In this document: one piece after another, positions 8,466 through 17,820 of the stretch
Numbering within the stretch: position 1 is the stretch's first letter
Layout of the letters: every line of letters begins with the position of its first letter
Source of the DNA: Devosia pacifica
Lineage (GTDB): Bacteria > Pseudomonadota > Alphaproteobacteria > Rhizobiales > Devosiaceae
DNA length: 64,000 bases
Reading direction: 5' to 3'
Assembly: GCF_014652635.1 (NCBI RefSeq)
Contig: NZ_BMZE01000002.1
Coordinates: 103,391 to 167,390 of the forward strand
The notes under the pieces: generated by a model
Database searches by the model: none
Told to the model about the DNA's origin: nothing
Seen by the model: the letters and a program-made list of their open reading frames with translations, nothing else
Position numbers and translations under genes: made by a program

Positions 8466-9107
8466 ATGATCATCGCCGTCGATGGCCCGGCCGCTTCCGG
8501 CAAGGGGACGCTGGCTTCGGGCCTTGCCCGCCATTATCAGCTGCCGCATCTCGACACCGGCCTGCTTTATCGAGCGGTCGGGCAGGCGGTGGACGGGCTC
8601 GAGGATGATCCCGAATTCGAGGCGGCGGCGATTGCTGCCGCACAGGCGCTCGATCCATCACAGCTCGACAATGCCGAGGCTCTGACAGCGGCGCGCGCCG
8701 GCGTGATGGCCTCGAAAGTTGCGGTAATCGGGCCGGTGCGCGAGGCGCTGTTCGAATTTCAGCGCAGCTTTGCGCTGCAGGATGGCGGCGCGGTGCTCGA
8801 TGGTCGCGATATCGGAACCCGGATCTGTCCCGATGCCGACGTGAAGCTGTTCATCAGGGCGGATTCCAAGGCACGCATGGAACGACGGGCGCGTCAGCTG
8901 GAACAGCGCGGGCAAAGGGTTGACCGATACGCGCTCTATCACCAGATAGAGGAGCGGGATGCCAGGGACATGGCGAACCCGCATGGCGGCTTCTACAAGG
9001 CAGACGACGCAGTCTTGCTCGATACCACGCAACTGGGTATAGAAGCCGCACTCCAGGCTGCCGTCGCGATTGTTGACGAGGCTCTGGCCAGCAGGAACCG
9101 CGTCTGA
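8466..9107 (+). CDS. cmk: (d)CMP kinase
   Basis: A 213-residue cytidylate kinase that phosphorylates CMP and dCMP with ATP. The P-loop GPAASGKGT is at residues 7-15, followed by LDTGLLYRAVG and the LID-region pattern DGRDIGTRICPDADVKLFI, with basic residues in SKARMERRARQL. GAGGAGGGCGAG just upstream fixes the ATG at 8466. rpsA follows on the same strand after about 200 bases, the common proteobacterial order. Confidence 0.96.
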   Translation: MIIAVDGPAASGKGTLASGLARHYQLPHLDTGLLYRAVGQAVDGLEDDPEFEAAAIAAAQALDPSQLDNAEALTAARAGVMASKVAVIGPVREALFEFQRSFALQDGGAVLDGRDIGTRICPDADVKLFIRADSKARMERRARQLEQRGQRVDRYALYHQIEERDARDMANPHGGFYKADDAVLLDTTQLGIEAALQAAVAIVDEALASRNRV

Positions 9108-9304
9108 GGCCTCTTGTCTCCCGGATGCGCAATCCAAATTTCTGCGGCCGGGCCATCTGCGATCATTGAGCGCCGGACCTGGGCTGGACCAACAGAATTA
9201 TCCCATCTGGTGACTGCCGATCTGCGCCGGGTCGTTCCGTGTGAACGGCTGGCAGCACCATTTCAAACACTCAACACGAACCACCGGCGCGAACGGAGAG
9301 AAAT

Positions 9305-11002
9305 TTGGCACAGCAATCTGTGACGAAAGAAGATTTTGAATCCCTTTTGATGGACTCGTTCATTGATAACGAGCCGTTGGAAGGTGCCGTCGTCAAGGGC
9401 AAGGTCGTCGCGATCGAAAAGGATCTTGCGATTGTCGACGTCGGTCTCAAGACTGAAGGGCGCGTGGCGCTCAAGGAATTCGGCCAGGCAGGCCGTGACG
9501 GCACCATCGAGGTAGGCTCGGAAGTCGAGGTCTATGTCGATCGGGTCGAGAACGCGATGGGCGAAGCGGTTCTGAGCCGCGAGAAGGCCCGCCGCGAAGA
9601 GAGCTGGGTCAAGCTCGAAGAATTCTACAACAAGAACGAGCGCGTTGAAGGCACCATCTTCAACCAGGTCAAGGGCGGCTTCACCGTCGACCTCGACGGC
9701 GCCGTTGCCTTCCTGCCGCGTTCGCAGGTGGATATCCGCCCGATCCGCGACATCGCTCCGCTGATGAACGTGCCGCAGCCGTTCCAGATTTTGAAGATGG
9801 ACAAGCGCCGCGGCAATATCGTGGTTTCGCGCCGCGCGATCCTCGAGGAAAGCCGCGCCGAGCAGCGTTCCGAGATCGTCCAGCAGCTCGAAGAAGGCCA
9901 GGTTGTCGAGGGTGTCGTCAAGAACATCACCGATTACGGTGCGTTCGTCGATCTCGGCGGCATTGACGGCCTGCTGCACGTCACCGACATCGCATGGCGC
10001 CGGGTCAATCACCCGACCGAGGTGCTGTCGATCGGCGAGACCATCAAGGTGCAGATCATCCGCATCAACCAGGAGAGCCACCGCATCAGCCTCGGCATGA
10101 AGCAGCTGCAGGCGGATCCGTGGGAAGGCATCGAGGCGAAGTACCCGGTCGACGCACGCTTTACCGGCCGCGTGACCAACATCACCGACTATGGTGCGTT
10201 CGTCGAACTGGAGCCGGGCATCGAAGGCCTGATCCACGTCTCCGAGATGAGCTGGACCAAAAAGAACGTCCATCCTGGCAAGATCGTATCGACCTCTCAG
10301 GAAGTCGATGTGATGATCCTCGAGGTCGATCCCGACAAGCGCCGCATTTCGCTCGGTCTCAAGCAGACCCTGTCGAATCCGTGGGAGAGCTTCGTCGAGA
10401 ACTTCCCCGTTGGTGCGACTGTCGAAGGCGAAGTCAAGAACAAGACCGAGTTCGGTCTGTTCATCGGCCTCGAAGGCGATGTCGACGGCATGGTGCACCT
10501 GTCGGATCTCGACTGGCAGAAGTCCGGCGAGCAGGCTCTCGAAGACTACAACCGCGGCGATATCGTGCAGGCCAAGGTTCTCGACGTCGATGTCGAGAAG
10601 GAACGCATCTCGCTCGGCATCAAGCAGCTGGCGACCGGTGAAGTCACCGATACCGGCGGCGATGGCATCCGCAAGGGCGCTGTCGTGACCGGCACCGTGA
10701 CAGAGGTCAACGATGGCGGCATCGAGGTTCAGATCGCCGACAGCGAGATGACCGCGTTCATCCGCCGGTCGGATCTCAGCCGCGACCGCAACGACCAGCG
10801 TCCGGAGCGTTTCTCCAAGGGCGAAAAGGTCGATGCGCGCGTCACCCAGTACGACCGCAAGACCCAGCGCATCCAGCTGTCGATCAAGGCACTGGAAATC
10901 GCCGAGGAAAAGGAAGCCGTCGCCAATTACGGTTCTTCGGATTCCGGCGCTTCGCTCGGCGACATCCTGGGCGCAGCGCTCAAGGATCGCAGCGGCAACT
11001 AA
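9305..11002 (+). CDS. rpsA: 30S ribosomal protein S1, TTG start
   Basis: A 565-residue protein with six S1 RNA-binding modules, spaced at about residues 25-90, 108-175, 193-262, 280-350, 367-437 and 454-523; repeats such as VKNITDYGAFVDLGGIDGLL and VTNITDYGAFVELEPGIEGL are plain. It delivers structured mRNAs to the ribosome. The start is TTG at 9305: the frame is closed upstream by a TGA at 9242 with no ATG or GTG between, and GGAGAG precedes it. A rare start codon may help keep S1 synthesis under translational self-control, but that is inference. Confidence 0.96.
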   Translation: MAQQSVTKEDFESLLMDSFIDNEPLEGAVVKGKVVAIEKDLAIVDVGLKTEGRVALKEFGQAGRDGTIEVGSEVEVYVDRVENAMGEAVLSREKARREESWVKLEEFYNKNERVEGTIFNQVKGGFTVDLDGAVAFLPRSQVDIRPIRDIAPLMNVPQPFQILKMDKRRGNIVVSRRAILEESRAEQRSEIVQQLEEGQVVEGVVKNITDYGAFVDLGGIDGLLHVTDIAWRRVNHPTEVLSIGETIKVQIIRINQESHRISLGMKQLQADPWEGIEAKYPVDARFTGRVTNITDYGAFVELEPGIEGLIHVSEMSWTKKNVHPGKIVSTSQEVDVMILEVDPDKRRISLGLKQTLSNPWESFVENFPVGATVEGEVKNKTEFGLFIGLEGDVDGMVHLSDLDWQKSGEQALEDYNRGDIVQAKVLDVDVEKERISLGIKQLATGEVTDTGGDGIRKGAVVTGTVTEVNDGGIEVQIADSEMTAFIRRSDLSRDRNDQRPERFSKGEKVDARVTQYDRKTQRIQLSIKALEIAEEKEAVANYGSSDSGASLGDILGAALKDRSGN

Positions 11003-11026
11003 GCCGCGTTGTCGAACACAATCTCG

Positions 11027-11057
11027 GGGTCCGCGCTTGTGAGCGCGGGCCCTTTTT
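11027..11057 (+). terminator. Rho-independent terminator after rpsA
   Basis: GGGTCCGCGCT (11027-11037) pairs with AGCGCGGGCCC (11042-11052) around a TGTG loop, with one G-T pair, and is followed by TTTTT. Confidence 0.9.
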
Positions 11058-11071
11058 GCTTGAAAGGCGCC

Positions 11072-11596
11072 ATGGCGATTTCGGATATCCACTGGCGTGC
11101 GTTGACGATGCTCGACATGCCGGCGCTCGCTGACATCGCGGCACAGGTGCATCCCGACTACTTCGAGGATCTTGCGGTTCTTGCCGAAAAGCTGACGCTT
11201 TATCCTGATGGCGCCCGGCTCCTCGAAATCGCCGGCGAACCGGCAGGCTATCTGCTCAGCCACCCCTACCCTTACTTGTCTGTGCCGCCGCTCAATCGGC
11301 TGATCGGCAAGATCCCGGCTCCGGCCGATTGTCTTTATCTGCACGATCTGGCGTTGCTGCCCAAGGCACGCGGACGCGGTGCGGCAGGCTGGGCGGTCGA
11401 AGACCTCGCCCGCCACGCGCAGCGCCAGGGGTTTTCGGCTATGGCGCTGGTATCGGTCGGAAACAGCGCCGCGTTCTGGGGCCGCTTCGGCTTCAGCCCC
11501 GTAGATCGCCCGGAACTCGCCGCAAAACTCGCGAGCTATTCTGAGACTGCGCGCTACATGGTCCGTCCGCTCGACAGGAGCTTGCCAGGTTCGTAG
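11072..11596 (+). CDS. GNAT-family N-acetyltransferase
   Basis: A 174-residue GNAT protein starting at ATG 11072, just after the rpsA terminator. The acetyl-CoA binding motif A is LYLHDLALLPKARGRGAAGW near residue 90, followed by ALVSVGNSAAFWGRFGFSPV as motif B. The substrate is unknown. Its last 43 bases overlap the end of the convergent GNAT gene, and no ribosome-binding site stands out. Confidence 0.8.
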   Translation: MAISDIHWRALTMLDMPALADIAAQVHPDYFEDLAVLAEKLTLYPDGARLLEIAGEPAGYLLSHPYPYLSVPPLNRLIGKIPAPADCLYLHDLALLPKARGRGAAGWAVEDLARHAQRQGFSAMALVSVGNSAAFWGRFGFSPVDRPELAAKLASYSETARYMVRPLDRSLPGS

Positions 11597-12168
11597 CGCC
11601 AGATCAGTTCCGGATCGCCCGGATCCAGCCCTTCGATGCGACCGCATTCGAAAAAGCCTTCAGCGGCAAACAAAGCCTGCACCGGATGGTTGGACACATT
11701 GCAGGACGTCCAAAGTACCTGCTCGCCACTGGCTGCGACGGCGGCTTTAGCCAAGGTCCGGCCTACCCGCTGGCGACGCGCTGCCTCGGCGACCATCAGC
11801 ATCGCAAGGAAACGTCGCTCGAAGAAACTGTAATCTATGACGGCATAGCCAAGGATGGTTCCGCCCCGGTCTGCAACAAGGCACTCCGCCTGGCCGACCC
11901 AATGTTCGATCTGCCGCCGACGGCCCGTATCCGTTCGGGCAACAGTGTCGATGGCGATCAGCGCCGGGACATCATCATCCAGCGCAGGGCGTATGCGCGG
12001 GGTTGTCGCCGGTCGGAGGGTCGAAGCCAAGACTTGTCTCGCCAGATCGCTCGTGGTTAGTGCCAGAGTGTCATCACACAGGCGAGCCGGCAAGGCACCG
12101 GCGCGGGAAGGGGTCCGCAAGGACCAATGCGATAGATGAGCGACGACATCCGTTATGACAGTGCCCAC
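11554..12168 (-). CDS. GNAT-family N-acetyltransferase
   Basis: Up to 204 residues from a GTG at 12168. The GNAT domain begins about residue 58 (PRIRPALDDDVPALIAID), with MLMVAEAARRQRVGRTLAKA as the acetyl-CoA loop and CNVSNHPVQALFAAEGFFEC as motif B. The start is uncertain: the GTG lies 33 bases inside the divergent sppA gene, while a TTG at 12120 would avoid that; neither has a convincing ribosome-binding site. The 3' end overlaps the neighbouring GNAT gene by 43 bases. The substrate is unknown. Confidence 0.75.
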   Translation of the reverse strand: MGTVITDVVAHLSHWSLRTPSRAGALPARLCDDTLALTTSDLARQVLASTLRPATTPRIRPALDDDVPALIAIDTVARTDTGRRRQIEHWVGQAECLVADRGGTILGYAVIDYSFFERRFLAMLMVAEAARRQRVGRTLAKAAVAASGEQVLWTSCNVSNHPVQALFAAEGFFECGRIEGLDPGDPELIWRYEPGKLLSSGRTM

Positions 12169-13086
12169 ACCGTGCTGGCGGCCGACCGCTACAGACGCTC
12201 GCGCGGCCTATGGCGTCTCCTGGCTTTCGCCGCACTGGCGATCGCCGTCCTCGCCATTGCCGGGCGTTTCGCCCTTATCGATGCACCCGGCCCTGGTGAC
12301 AGGATTGCGCGGATCGAGATCAACGGGCCGATAGCGACCAGCCAGGCACGGTTCGAGGCCATCGAAGATCTGATGGACGATGAGGCCGTCAGGGCCGTGA
12401 TCGTTTCGATCAATTCTCCGGGAGGCACGACCGCCGGTGGTGAAGAAATCTACGAGGCACTGCTGCGGCTTCAAGAGGTCAAGCCGGTGGTTTCGGTCAT
12501 CAACGAACTCGGCGCCTCTGCCGCCTATATGAGCGCTATCGGCACCGAACGCATCTATGCTCGGCGCCTGTCGATCGTCGGCTCTATCGGCGTGCTCTAT
12601 CAGCATGTCGATGCCGGAAAGCTCCTCGACACCATCGGAATAGATTTCGACAAGATCGCCTCGGGGCCCCTCAAGGCGGAGCCTGACATCGACGAACCGC
12701 TGGTGGGCGCCCCGCGCGACTCTCTGGCGCGGCTGGTGAACGACAGCTTCGAGTGGTTCGTCGATATTGTCGCCGAACGGCGCGGGTTTGAGCGCTCACG
12801 GGCACTCGAGCTTTCCGATGGACGTGTGGTCACCGGTCGGATGGCCGAGGCGGCGGGCCTAATTGATGCGCTTGGCGGCGAACGCGAAGCGCAGCTCTGG
12901 CTTGAAGAACAGCGCGAGGTCGATGCCGACCTGCCGATCGTCACTGCCTATCCAAAACCGCAGGAAGGGTTTGGCTGGTTCTCGGACATGGTGGTCCGCG
13001 AGGCACGCAGCGCGATCGGAATAAGCCCGGATGGTCCAGTCGTGCTTGACGGTCTCGTTTCGCTTTGGCAGGTTGAACAAAGATAA
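12136..13086 (+). CDS. sppA: Signal peptide peptidase SppA (short, 36K type)
   Basis: A 316-residue membrane serine protease that degrades cleaved signal peptides. One transmembrane segment (LLAFAALAIAVLAIAG, residues 28-43) anchors it. The nucleophile is Ser128 in NELGASAAYM and the general base Lys180 in ASGPLKAEP; the 52-residue spacing equals that of the single-domain Bacillus enzyme. INSPGGTTAGGEEIYEAL marks the oxyanion region. ihfB follows at 54 bases on the same strand. Confidence 0.94.
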   Translation: MSDDIRYDSAHTVLAADRYRRSRGLWRLLAFAALAIAVLAIAGRFALIDAPGPGDRIARIEINGPIATSQARFEAIEDLMDDEAVRAVIVSINSPGGTTAGGEEIYEALLRLQEVKPVVSVINELGASAAYMSAIGTERIYARRLSIVGSIGVLYQHVDAGKLLDTIGIDFDKIASGPLKAEPDIDEPLVGAPRDSLARLVNDSFEWFVDIVAERRGFERSRALELSDGRVVTGRMAEAAGLIDALGGEREAQLWLEEQREVDADLPIVTAYPKPQEGFGWFSDMVVREARSAIGISPDGPVVLDGLVSLWQVEQR

Positions 13087-13140
13087 TGTGCAGCAGGTGC
13101 TAAACATTTCAGGGTCACGAGCTGAGGTTTTGGGGGGACG

Positions 13141-13422
13141 ATGATCAAGTCCGAACTCGTTGAGAAACTGGCAGCGGAGAACCCGCACCTTTTTCAACGC
13201 GATATCGAGAATATCGTGAATGCGATCCTCGATGAGGTCAGTGACGCGCTGGCGCGTGGCGACCGGGTCGAACTGCGCGGGTTCGGGGCGTTTTCCGTCA
13301 AGAACCGCCCGGCAAGGGTCGGGCGCAATCCGCGCACCGGTGAGCAGGTGGACGTCGGCGAAAAGTACGTGCCCCAGTTCAAGGCCGGCAAGGAAATACG
13401 TGAACGGCTGAACCGCTCTTAA
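13141..13422 (+). CDS. ihfB: Integration host factor subunit beta
   Basis: A 93-residue DNA-bending protein that pairs with IhfA (not in this window) in transcription, recombination and replication. The HU/IHF arm signature [20 protein letters not shown] is at about residues 46-65 and the C-terminal helix ends [20 protein letters not shown] precedes the ATG. It sits between sppA and a LapA-like gene, as in many rhizobial genomes. Confidence 0.96.
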   Translation: MIKSELVEKLAAENPHLFQRDIENIVNAILDEVSDALARGDRVELRGFGAFSVKNRPARVGRNPRTGEQVDVGEKYVPQFKAGKEIRERLNRS

Positions 13423-13447
13423 CGGGCGCAGCGGAACCGGGACTCAG

Positions 13448-13807
13448 ATGTTCAAGAAAATTGCCGGCTGGATCATTCTCGTGCCGCTCTGCGTCATTCT
13501 GGTGGCGTTTGCTTTGGCCAACCGGCAACTTGTCAGCCTGAACGTCAACCCGTTCACGCCGAATGACGGCCTTGACGCACCTGGCGCAGGCGTTCCGATG
13601 TTTCTGGTTCTGTATGCGGTGCTTCTGGTCGGCGTGCTGCTGGGCGGCATCGCCACATGGTTTGCGCAGAGCCGGCACCGTCACAATGAGCGGCATTGGC
13701 GCCGCGAAGCGCATCAGCTGTCGCGCGAACTTGAAACACTCAAGCGGCAGACCCGGCCCACGCCTTCCCGCAGCCGCGAAGTCGACGATCTGCTGGAAAT
13801 TCGCTGA
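13448..13807 (+). CDS. LapA/DUF1049-domain inner-membrane protein
   Basis: A 119-residue protein with two transmembrane segments: IILVPLCVILVAFALANRQL (residues 8-27) followed by VSLNVNPF, the DUF1049 signature, and FLVLYAVLLVGVLLGGIATW (about residues 53-72). The cytoplasmic tail is rich in Arg and His. In enterobacteria the LapA family acts with LapB in lipopolysaccharide assembly; no lapB is adjacent, so that role is uncertain here. It lies 25 bases after ihfB and is probably co-transcribed. Confidence 0.82.
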   Translation: MFKKIAGWIILVPLCVILVAFALANRQLVSLNVNPFTPNDGLDAPGAGVPMFLVLYAVLLVGVLLGGIATWFAQSRHRHNERHWRREAHQLSRELETLKRQTRPTPSRSREVDDLLEIR

Positions 13808-13848
13808 GGCGAAGCGTCCCACTTCACTTGTCCAGATGATCCGTTGAC

Positions 13849-14496
13849 ATGACCACGCCCCTCACCATCAAGATTTGCGGCATCAAGACCTTCGACATCC
13901 TCGACGCTGCAATAGCCGCCGGGGCCGACATGGTCGGTTTCATGCATTTCCAGCGTTCGCCTCGGCATGTCGATCTCGAAGAGATCGGCTCTTTGATCAG
14001 CCAGGCGCGCGGACGGATCGAATCCTGTGTCGTCTTGGTCAATCCTGACAACTCGTGCGTTGCCGAGATTGCCGCGCTCGGCCCGGACTGGATCCAGCTG
14101 CACGGGCCCGAAACCATACACCGCGTGGAAACCATTCGCGCCGAGGCTGGCGTCAACATCATCAAGGCCCTGCCGATCGCGACTGCTGAAGATCTCGAAC
14201 TGGTCGCAGGGTTTGCCGAAGTCGCAGACCGGATCCTGCTCGATGCCAAGCCGCCAAAGGGCGCCGAGCGACCCGGCGGACTTGGTCAGCCGTTCGATTG
14301 GCGTCTGCTCGAGGCGCTTGACCCGGAGGTTCAGTTCATGCTTTCGGGAGGTCTTACGCCCGACAATGTGGGCGAGGCCGTTGCGGCCGTCCGCCCCTAC
14401 GGGTTAGACGTTTCCTCCGGCGTCGAAACTGCACCGGGCGTCAAGAATGCGGCGTTGATCGAGACCTTCATTCGCAAGGCGCGCGCCGCCGCGTGA
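13849..14496 (+). CDS. trpF: Phosphoribosylanthranilate isomerase
   Basis: A 215-residue TIM-barrel enzyme of tryptophan synthesis that converts N-(5-phosphoribosyl)anthranilate to its carboxyphenylaminodeoxyribulose form. The catalytic Cys is in IKICGIKT at the N-terminus and the catalytic Asp in RILLDAKPP; the phosphate-binding end is [11 protein letters not shown] and GLDVSSGVE. It is a separate protein, not fused to TrpC, and stands first in a trpF-trpB-trpA run. Confidence 0.95.
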   Translation: MTTPLTIKICGIKTFDILDAAIAAGADMVGFMHFQRSPRHVDLEEIGSLISQARGRIESCVVLVNPDNSCVAEIAALGPDWIQLHGPETIHRVETIRAEAGVNIIKALPIATAEDLELVAGFAEVADRILLDAKPPKGAERPGGLGQPFDWRLLEALDPEVQFMLSGGLTPDNVGEAVAAVRPYGLDVSSGVETAPGVKNAALIETFIRKARAAA

Positions 14497-14548
14497 AACT
14501 GCCGGTCCGCCGCATGGACGGACCGTGCCTCTTCAAGGAACCGACACG

Positions 14549-15775
14549 GTGAGCACCGACCGCATCAACTCCCTCCGAAACGGGCCGGACGAGAACGGCC
14601 GGTTTGGCCTGTTCGGCGGCCGTTTCGTGGCCGAAACCCTGATGCCTTTGATCCTCGATCTGGAGCGCGCCTATCGCGACGCGAAACAGGATCCTGAGTT
14701 TGAGGCCGAGATCACGGATCTTGCCGCGCACTATACGGGACGGCCCAGCCCGCTCTACTTCGCGCGGCGGCTGACCGAGCATCTTGGCGGCGCCAAAGTG
14801 TGGTTCAAGCGTGAAGAGCTGAACCACACAGGCAGCCACAAGATCAACAATTGCCTTGGCCAGATCCTGCTTGCAAAGCGGATGGGCAAGACCCGGGTGA
14901 TCGCCGAAACCGGCGCCGGCCAACACGGGGTTGCGACAGCCACGGTTTGTGCGAAGTTCGACATACCCTGCGTCGTCTTCATGGGCGCAACCGATGTCGA
15001 GCGGCAATGGCCGAACGTGTTGCGCATGAAGATGCTTGGTGCCGAGGTGCGTGCTGTATCGGCAGGCGCGGGCACACTGAAGGACGCAATGAACGAGGCG
15101 TTGCGTGACTGGGTCACCAATGTCGACAACACTTATTACCTGATCGGTACGGCTGCGGGCCCGCATCCCTATCCGGAGATGGTGCGCGATTTCCAGTCGG
15201 TCATCGGCACCGAACTGCGTGAGCAGTTCCTCGAAACCGAGGGCAAGCTGCCGGATGCGGTCGTGGCCTGCGTTGGTGGTGGCTCGAACGCGATCGGCAC
15301 TTTCCACGCGTTTCTTGATGATCCCGAAGTTGCAATCTACGGCGCCGAAGCGGGCGGGCACGGACTCGAAACCGAAAACGGACACGCTGCATCGATGAAT
15401 GGCGGGCGCCCCGGGGTTTTGCACGGCAACCGCACTTATCTCTTGCAGAACGAGGACGGCCAGATTCTCGAAGGCCACTCGATTTCGGCGGGGCTGGACT
15501 ATCCGGGTGTTGGCCCGGAACACTCGTTCCTTCATGATTCCAAGCGCGTCACCTATGCCCCGATCACCGATGAGGAGGCGATTGCCGCATTCCAGCTGTG
15601 TACTCGGATGGAAGGCATCATCCCGGCGCTGGAGAGCGCACACGGCCTTGCGCAGGTGATGAAGCTGGCGCCTGAAATGTCTGCGGATCAGTCGATTGTC
15701 CTGTGCATGTCCGGTCGCGGCGACAAGGATGTCGAAAGCGTCGGGCGCTATCTCGGGATGGATCTCGATTCATGA
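14549..15775 (+). CDS. trpB: Tryptophan synthase beta subunit
   Basis: A 408-residue PLP enzyme that joins indole and serine. The PLP lysine is Lys98 in HTGSHKINN; other marks are [14 protein letters not shown], the glycine-rich phosphate loop [10 protein letters not shown], and [18 protein letters not shown]. The start chosen is GTG 14549, with AAGGA 8 bases upstream; a GTG at 14525 is in frame but less well placed. The gap from trpF can form a hairpin (CGGTCCG at 14503, CGGACCG at 14519). The stop overlaps the trpA start. Confidence 0.96.
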   Translation: MSTDRINSLRNGPDENGRFGLFGGRFVAETLMPLILDLERAYRDAKQDPEFEAEITDLAAHYTGRPSPLYFARRLTEHLGGAKVWFKREELNHTGSHKINNCLGQILLAKRMGKTRVIAETGAGQHGVATATVCAKFDIPCVVFMGATDVERQWPNVLRMKMLGAEVRAVSAGAGTLKDAMNEALRDWVTNVDNTYYLIGTAAGPHPYPEMVRDFQSVIGTELREQFLETEGKLPDAVVACVGGGSNAIGTFHAFLDDPEVAIYGAEAGGHGLETENGHAASMNGGRPGVLHGNRTYLLQNEDGQILEGHSISAGLDYPGVGPEHSFLHDSKRVTYAPITDEEAIAAFQLCTRMEGIIPALESAHGLAQVMKLAPEMSADQSIVLCMSGRGDKDVESVGRYLGMDLDS

Positions 15776-16593
15776 GCAGACTACCTGAACGCTTTTCTGC
15801 CTGCGCCAAGCAAAATCGGCCGGCGCTCGTCACGTTCGTCATGGCCGGCGATCCCGACCCGGAGACCGGGTTTGATATTTTGTCGGCGCTGCCTGCGGCT
15901 GGCGCCGATATTATCGAACTCGGGATGCCGTTCTCCGATCCAATGGCGGATGGTCCGGCCATCCAGCAGGCCGGTCGGCGGGCACTCAACGCCGGCCAGA
16001 CCCTGTCAAAGACGCTGCAGGCGGTAGAGCGCTTCCGCCAGCAGGACGCTGACACACCAATCGTTCTGATGGGCTATTACAATCCGATCTACGCATTCGG
16101 CGTCGACAAGTTCTTGTCGGACGCCAAGAGTGCCGGCGTTGACGGGCTGATCGTCGTGGATCTGCCGCCCGAGGAAGACGCGGAACTGTGCATACCGGCG
16201 ATCAAGGCCGGCATCAATTTTATCCGCCTGACCACCCCGACGACGGATGACCGCCGCCTGCCGGCGGTCCTCGAGAACACATCGGGCTTTGTCTATTACG
16301 TTTCGATGACCGGGATCACGGGCGGCGCTATCCGCTCGCGCGAGGCAGTCGGCGGCGCGGTTCAGCGAATCAAGCGCCATACCGAACTGCCGGTGGCAGT
16401 CGGCTTCGGCATCAAGACCGCAGAGGACGCCGCAATTATCGGACGCGATGCCGACGGCGTGGTCGTCGGCTCGGTGCTGTGCACTGCCGTCGCGGAGTCT
16501 TTGAAGGATGGCAAGGGCGGCGCGCAAAGCGTCGAGGCAGTGCGCGCTGTCGTCTCCGAACTCGCCGAGGGCGTCCGCCAGGCACGCCGCTGA
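15772..16593 (+). CDS. trpA: Tryptophan synthase alpha subunit
   Basis: A 273-residue TIM-barrel enzyme that cleaves indole-3-glycerol phosphate and passes indole to TrpB. Catalytic Glu and Asp are in [31 protein letters not shown] and [11 protein letters not shown] are further signatures. The ATG overlaps the trpB stop (ATGA), implying coupled translation of the two subunits. Confidence 0.96.
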   Translation: MSRLPERFSACAKQNRPALVTFVMAGDPDPETGFDILSALPAAGADIIELGMPFSDPMADGPAIQQAGRRALNAGQTLSKTLQAVERFRQQDADTPIVLMGYYNPIYAFGVDKFLSDAKSAGVDGLIVVDLPPEEDAELCIPAIKAGINFIRLTTPTTDDRRLPAVLENTSGFVYYVSMTGITGGAIRSREAVGGAVQRIKRHTELPVAVGFGIKTAEDAAIIGRDADGVVVGSVLCTAVAESLKDGKGGAQSVEAVRAVVSELAEGVRQARR

Positions 16594-16709
16594 GTCAGGC
16601 TGCCCTTTTTCCGCCCTGCCCGACCTGATAATCTGGGCGGGCATCACGATATAGACTGACGGGCATGAAGCCGGCGCTGTTAAGCACGGCGCCCTAACAG
16701 GAACTGGCC

Positions 16710-17672
16710 ATGAACTGGATCGATAACTTCGTCCGCCCCAAAATCCGCTCGTTTCTCAACAAGCGCGAGACACCCGAGAATTTGTGGGTGAAGGATCCCG
16801 AGTCGGGCGAGATGGTGTTTTATCGCGATCTCGAGGCCAATCAGTGGGTAGTGCCGAACTCCGGCTACCACATGAAGATCAAGGGCCATGACAGGCTCGC
16901 CAGCTTTTTCGATCATGGCAAGTTCGACATCGTGCCGGTCAGCGCCGTGGCGCAGGACCCGCTGAAATTCCGTGATCAAAAACGCTATGTCGATCGCCTC
17001 AAGGAAGCGCGAACCAAGACTGGCCGAGAAGATGCGGTGCTGGTTGCGACCGGCAAGCTTTATGATCGCGATGTGACCGCCGCGGTGCAGGATTTCGACT
17101 TCATGGCGGGATCGCTCGGAATGGCGGCCGGCCAGGGCATCGTGACCGGGCTCGAAACTGCGGCTTCACGCAAGACGCCATTTGTGCTGTTTGCAGCCTC
17201 CGGCGGCGCACGGATGCAGGAAGGGATCCTCTCCCTGATGCAGATGCCGCGCACCACGGTGGCCGTGCTTCGCCTGCGCGAGGCCGGGCTGCCATTCATC
17301 GTCGTCTTTACCAATCCGACGACCGGCGGCGTTACCGCCTCCTACGCCATGCTTGGCGACGTGCACATTGCCGAGCCAGGGGCGCTGATCTGCTTTGCGG
17401 GCCCCCGTGTCATCGAGCAAACGATCCGGGAAAAGCTGCCAAAGGGCTTTCAGCGCTCAGAGTATCTGTATGACCACGGGATGGTCGACATGGTGGTTCA
17501 CCGGCACAATCTGCGCTCGACCATCGGCTCGCTGCTTGGTCTTTTGACCAATGCCGAACCGATCGAGGAGCTGGCGACAGTTTCGGCATCGACGCAACTG
17601 ACAGTGACGGAAACGGATCTGTCGCCCAAGGATGAGGTGCAGCAGCCCCCACCTGCGGCCAGCGCCGAGTAG
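16710..17672 (+). CDS. accD: Acetyl-CoA carboxylase carboxyltransferase subunit beta
   Basis: A 320-residue subunit which, with AccA, moves the carboxyl group from biotin to acetyl-CoA at the start of fatty acid synthesis. [20 protein letters not shown] holds no cysteine where E. coli AccD has a four-Cys zinc ribbon. The carboxyltransferase core is intact: [39 protein letters not shown] and [17 protein letters not shown]. The C-terminus is a low-complexity tail. trpA-accD-folC is a usual rhizobial order. Confidence 0.95.
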   Translation: MNWIDNFVRPKIRSFLNKRETPENLWVKDPESGEMVFYRDLEANQWVVPNSGYHMKIKGHDRLASFFDHGKFDIVPVSAVAQDPLKFRDQKRYVDRLKEARTKTGREDAVLVATGKLYDRDVTAAVQDFDFMAGSLGMAAGQGIVTGLETAASRKTPFVLFAASGGARMQEGILSLMQMPRTTVAVLRLREAGLPFIVVFTNPTTGGVTASYAMLGDVHIAEPGALICFAGPRVIEQTIREKLPKGFQRSEYLYDHGMVDMVVHRHNLRSTIGSLLGLLTNAEPIEELATVSASTQLTVTETDLSPKDEVQQPPPAASAE

Positions 17673-17820
17673 CGTCCGTCCGCGCCGGCTTGTTGAACGA
17701 GACGGCGCCTTTCCATTTTGCGGTGCTCGTTGCCGCGCGTCTTCATAGCCAGTGTTTCGTGTGAACGTTGTTTCGCCCGGTCAGTCGGGCACGCCAACGA
17801 CTGCGTTTCAGGAGCCCGTC

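Noticed and set aside
9263..11647. 794-codon minus-strand frame
   Set aside because: Antisense to rpsA; high-G+C codon bias keeps the opposite strand open. The product is Arg/Asp/Leu-rich without domains.
14468..15643. 391-codon minus-strand frame
   Set aside because: Antisense shadow of trpB.
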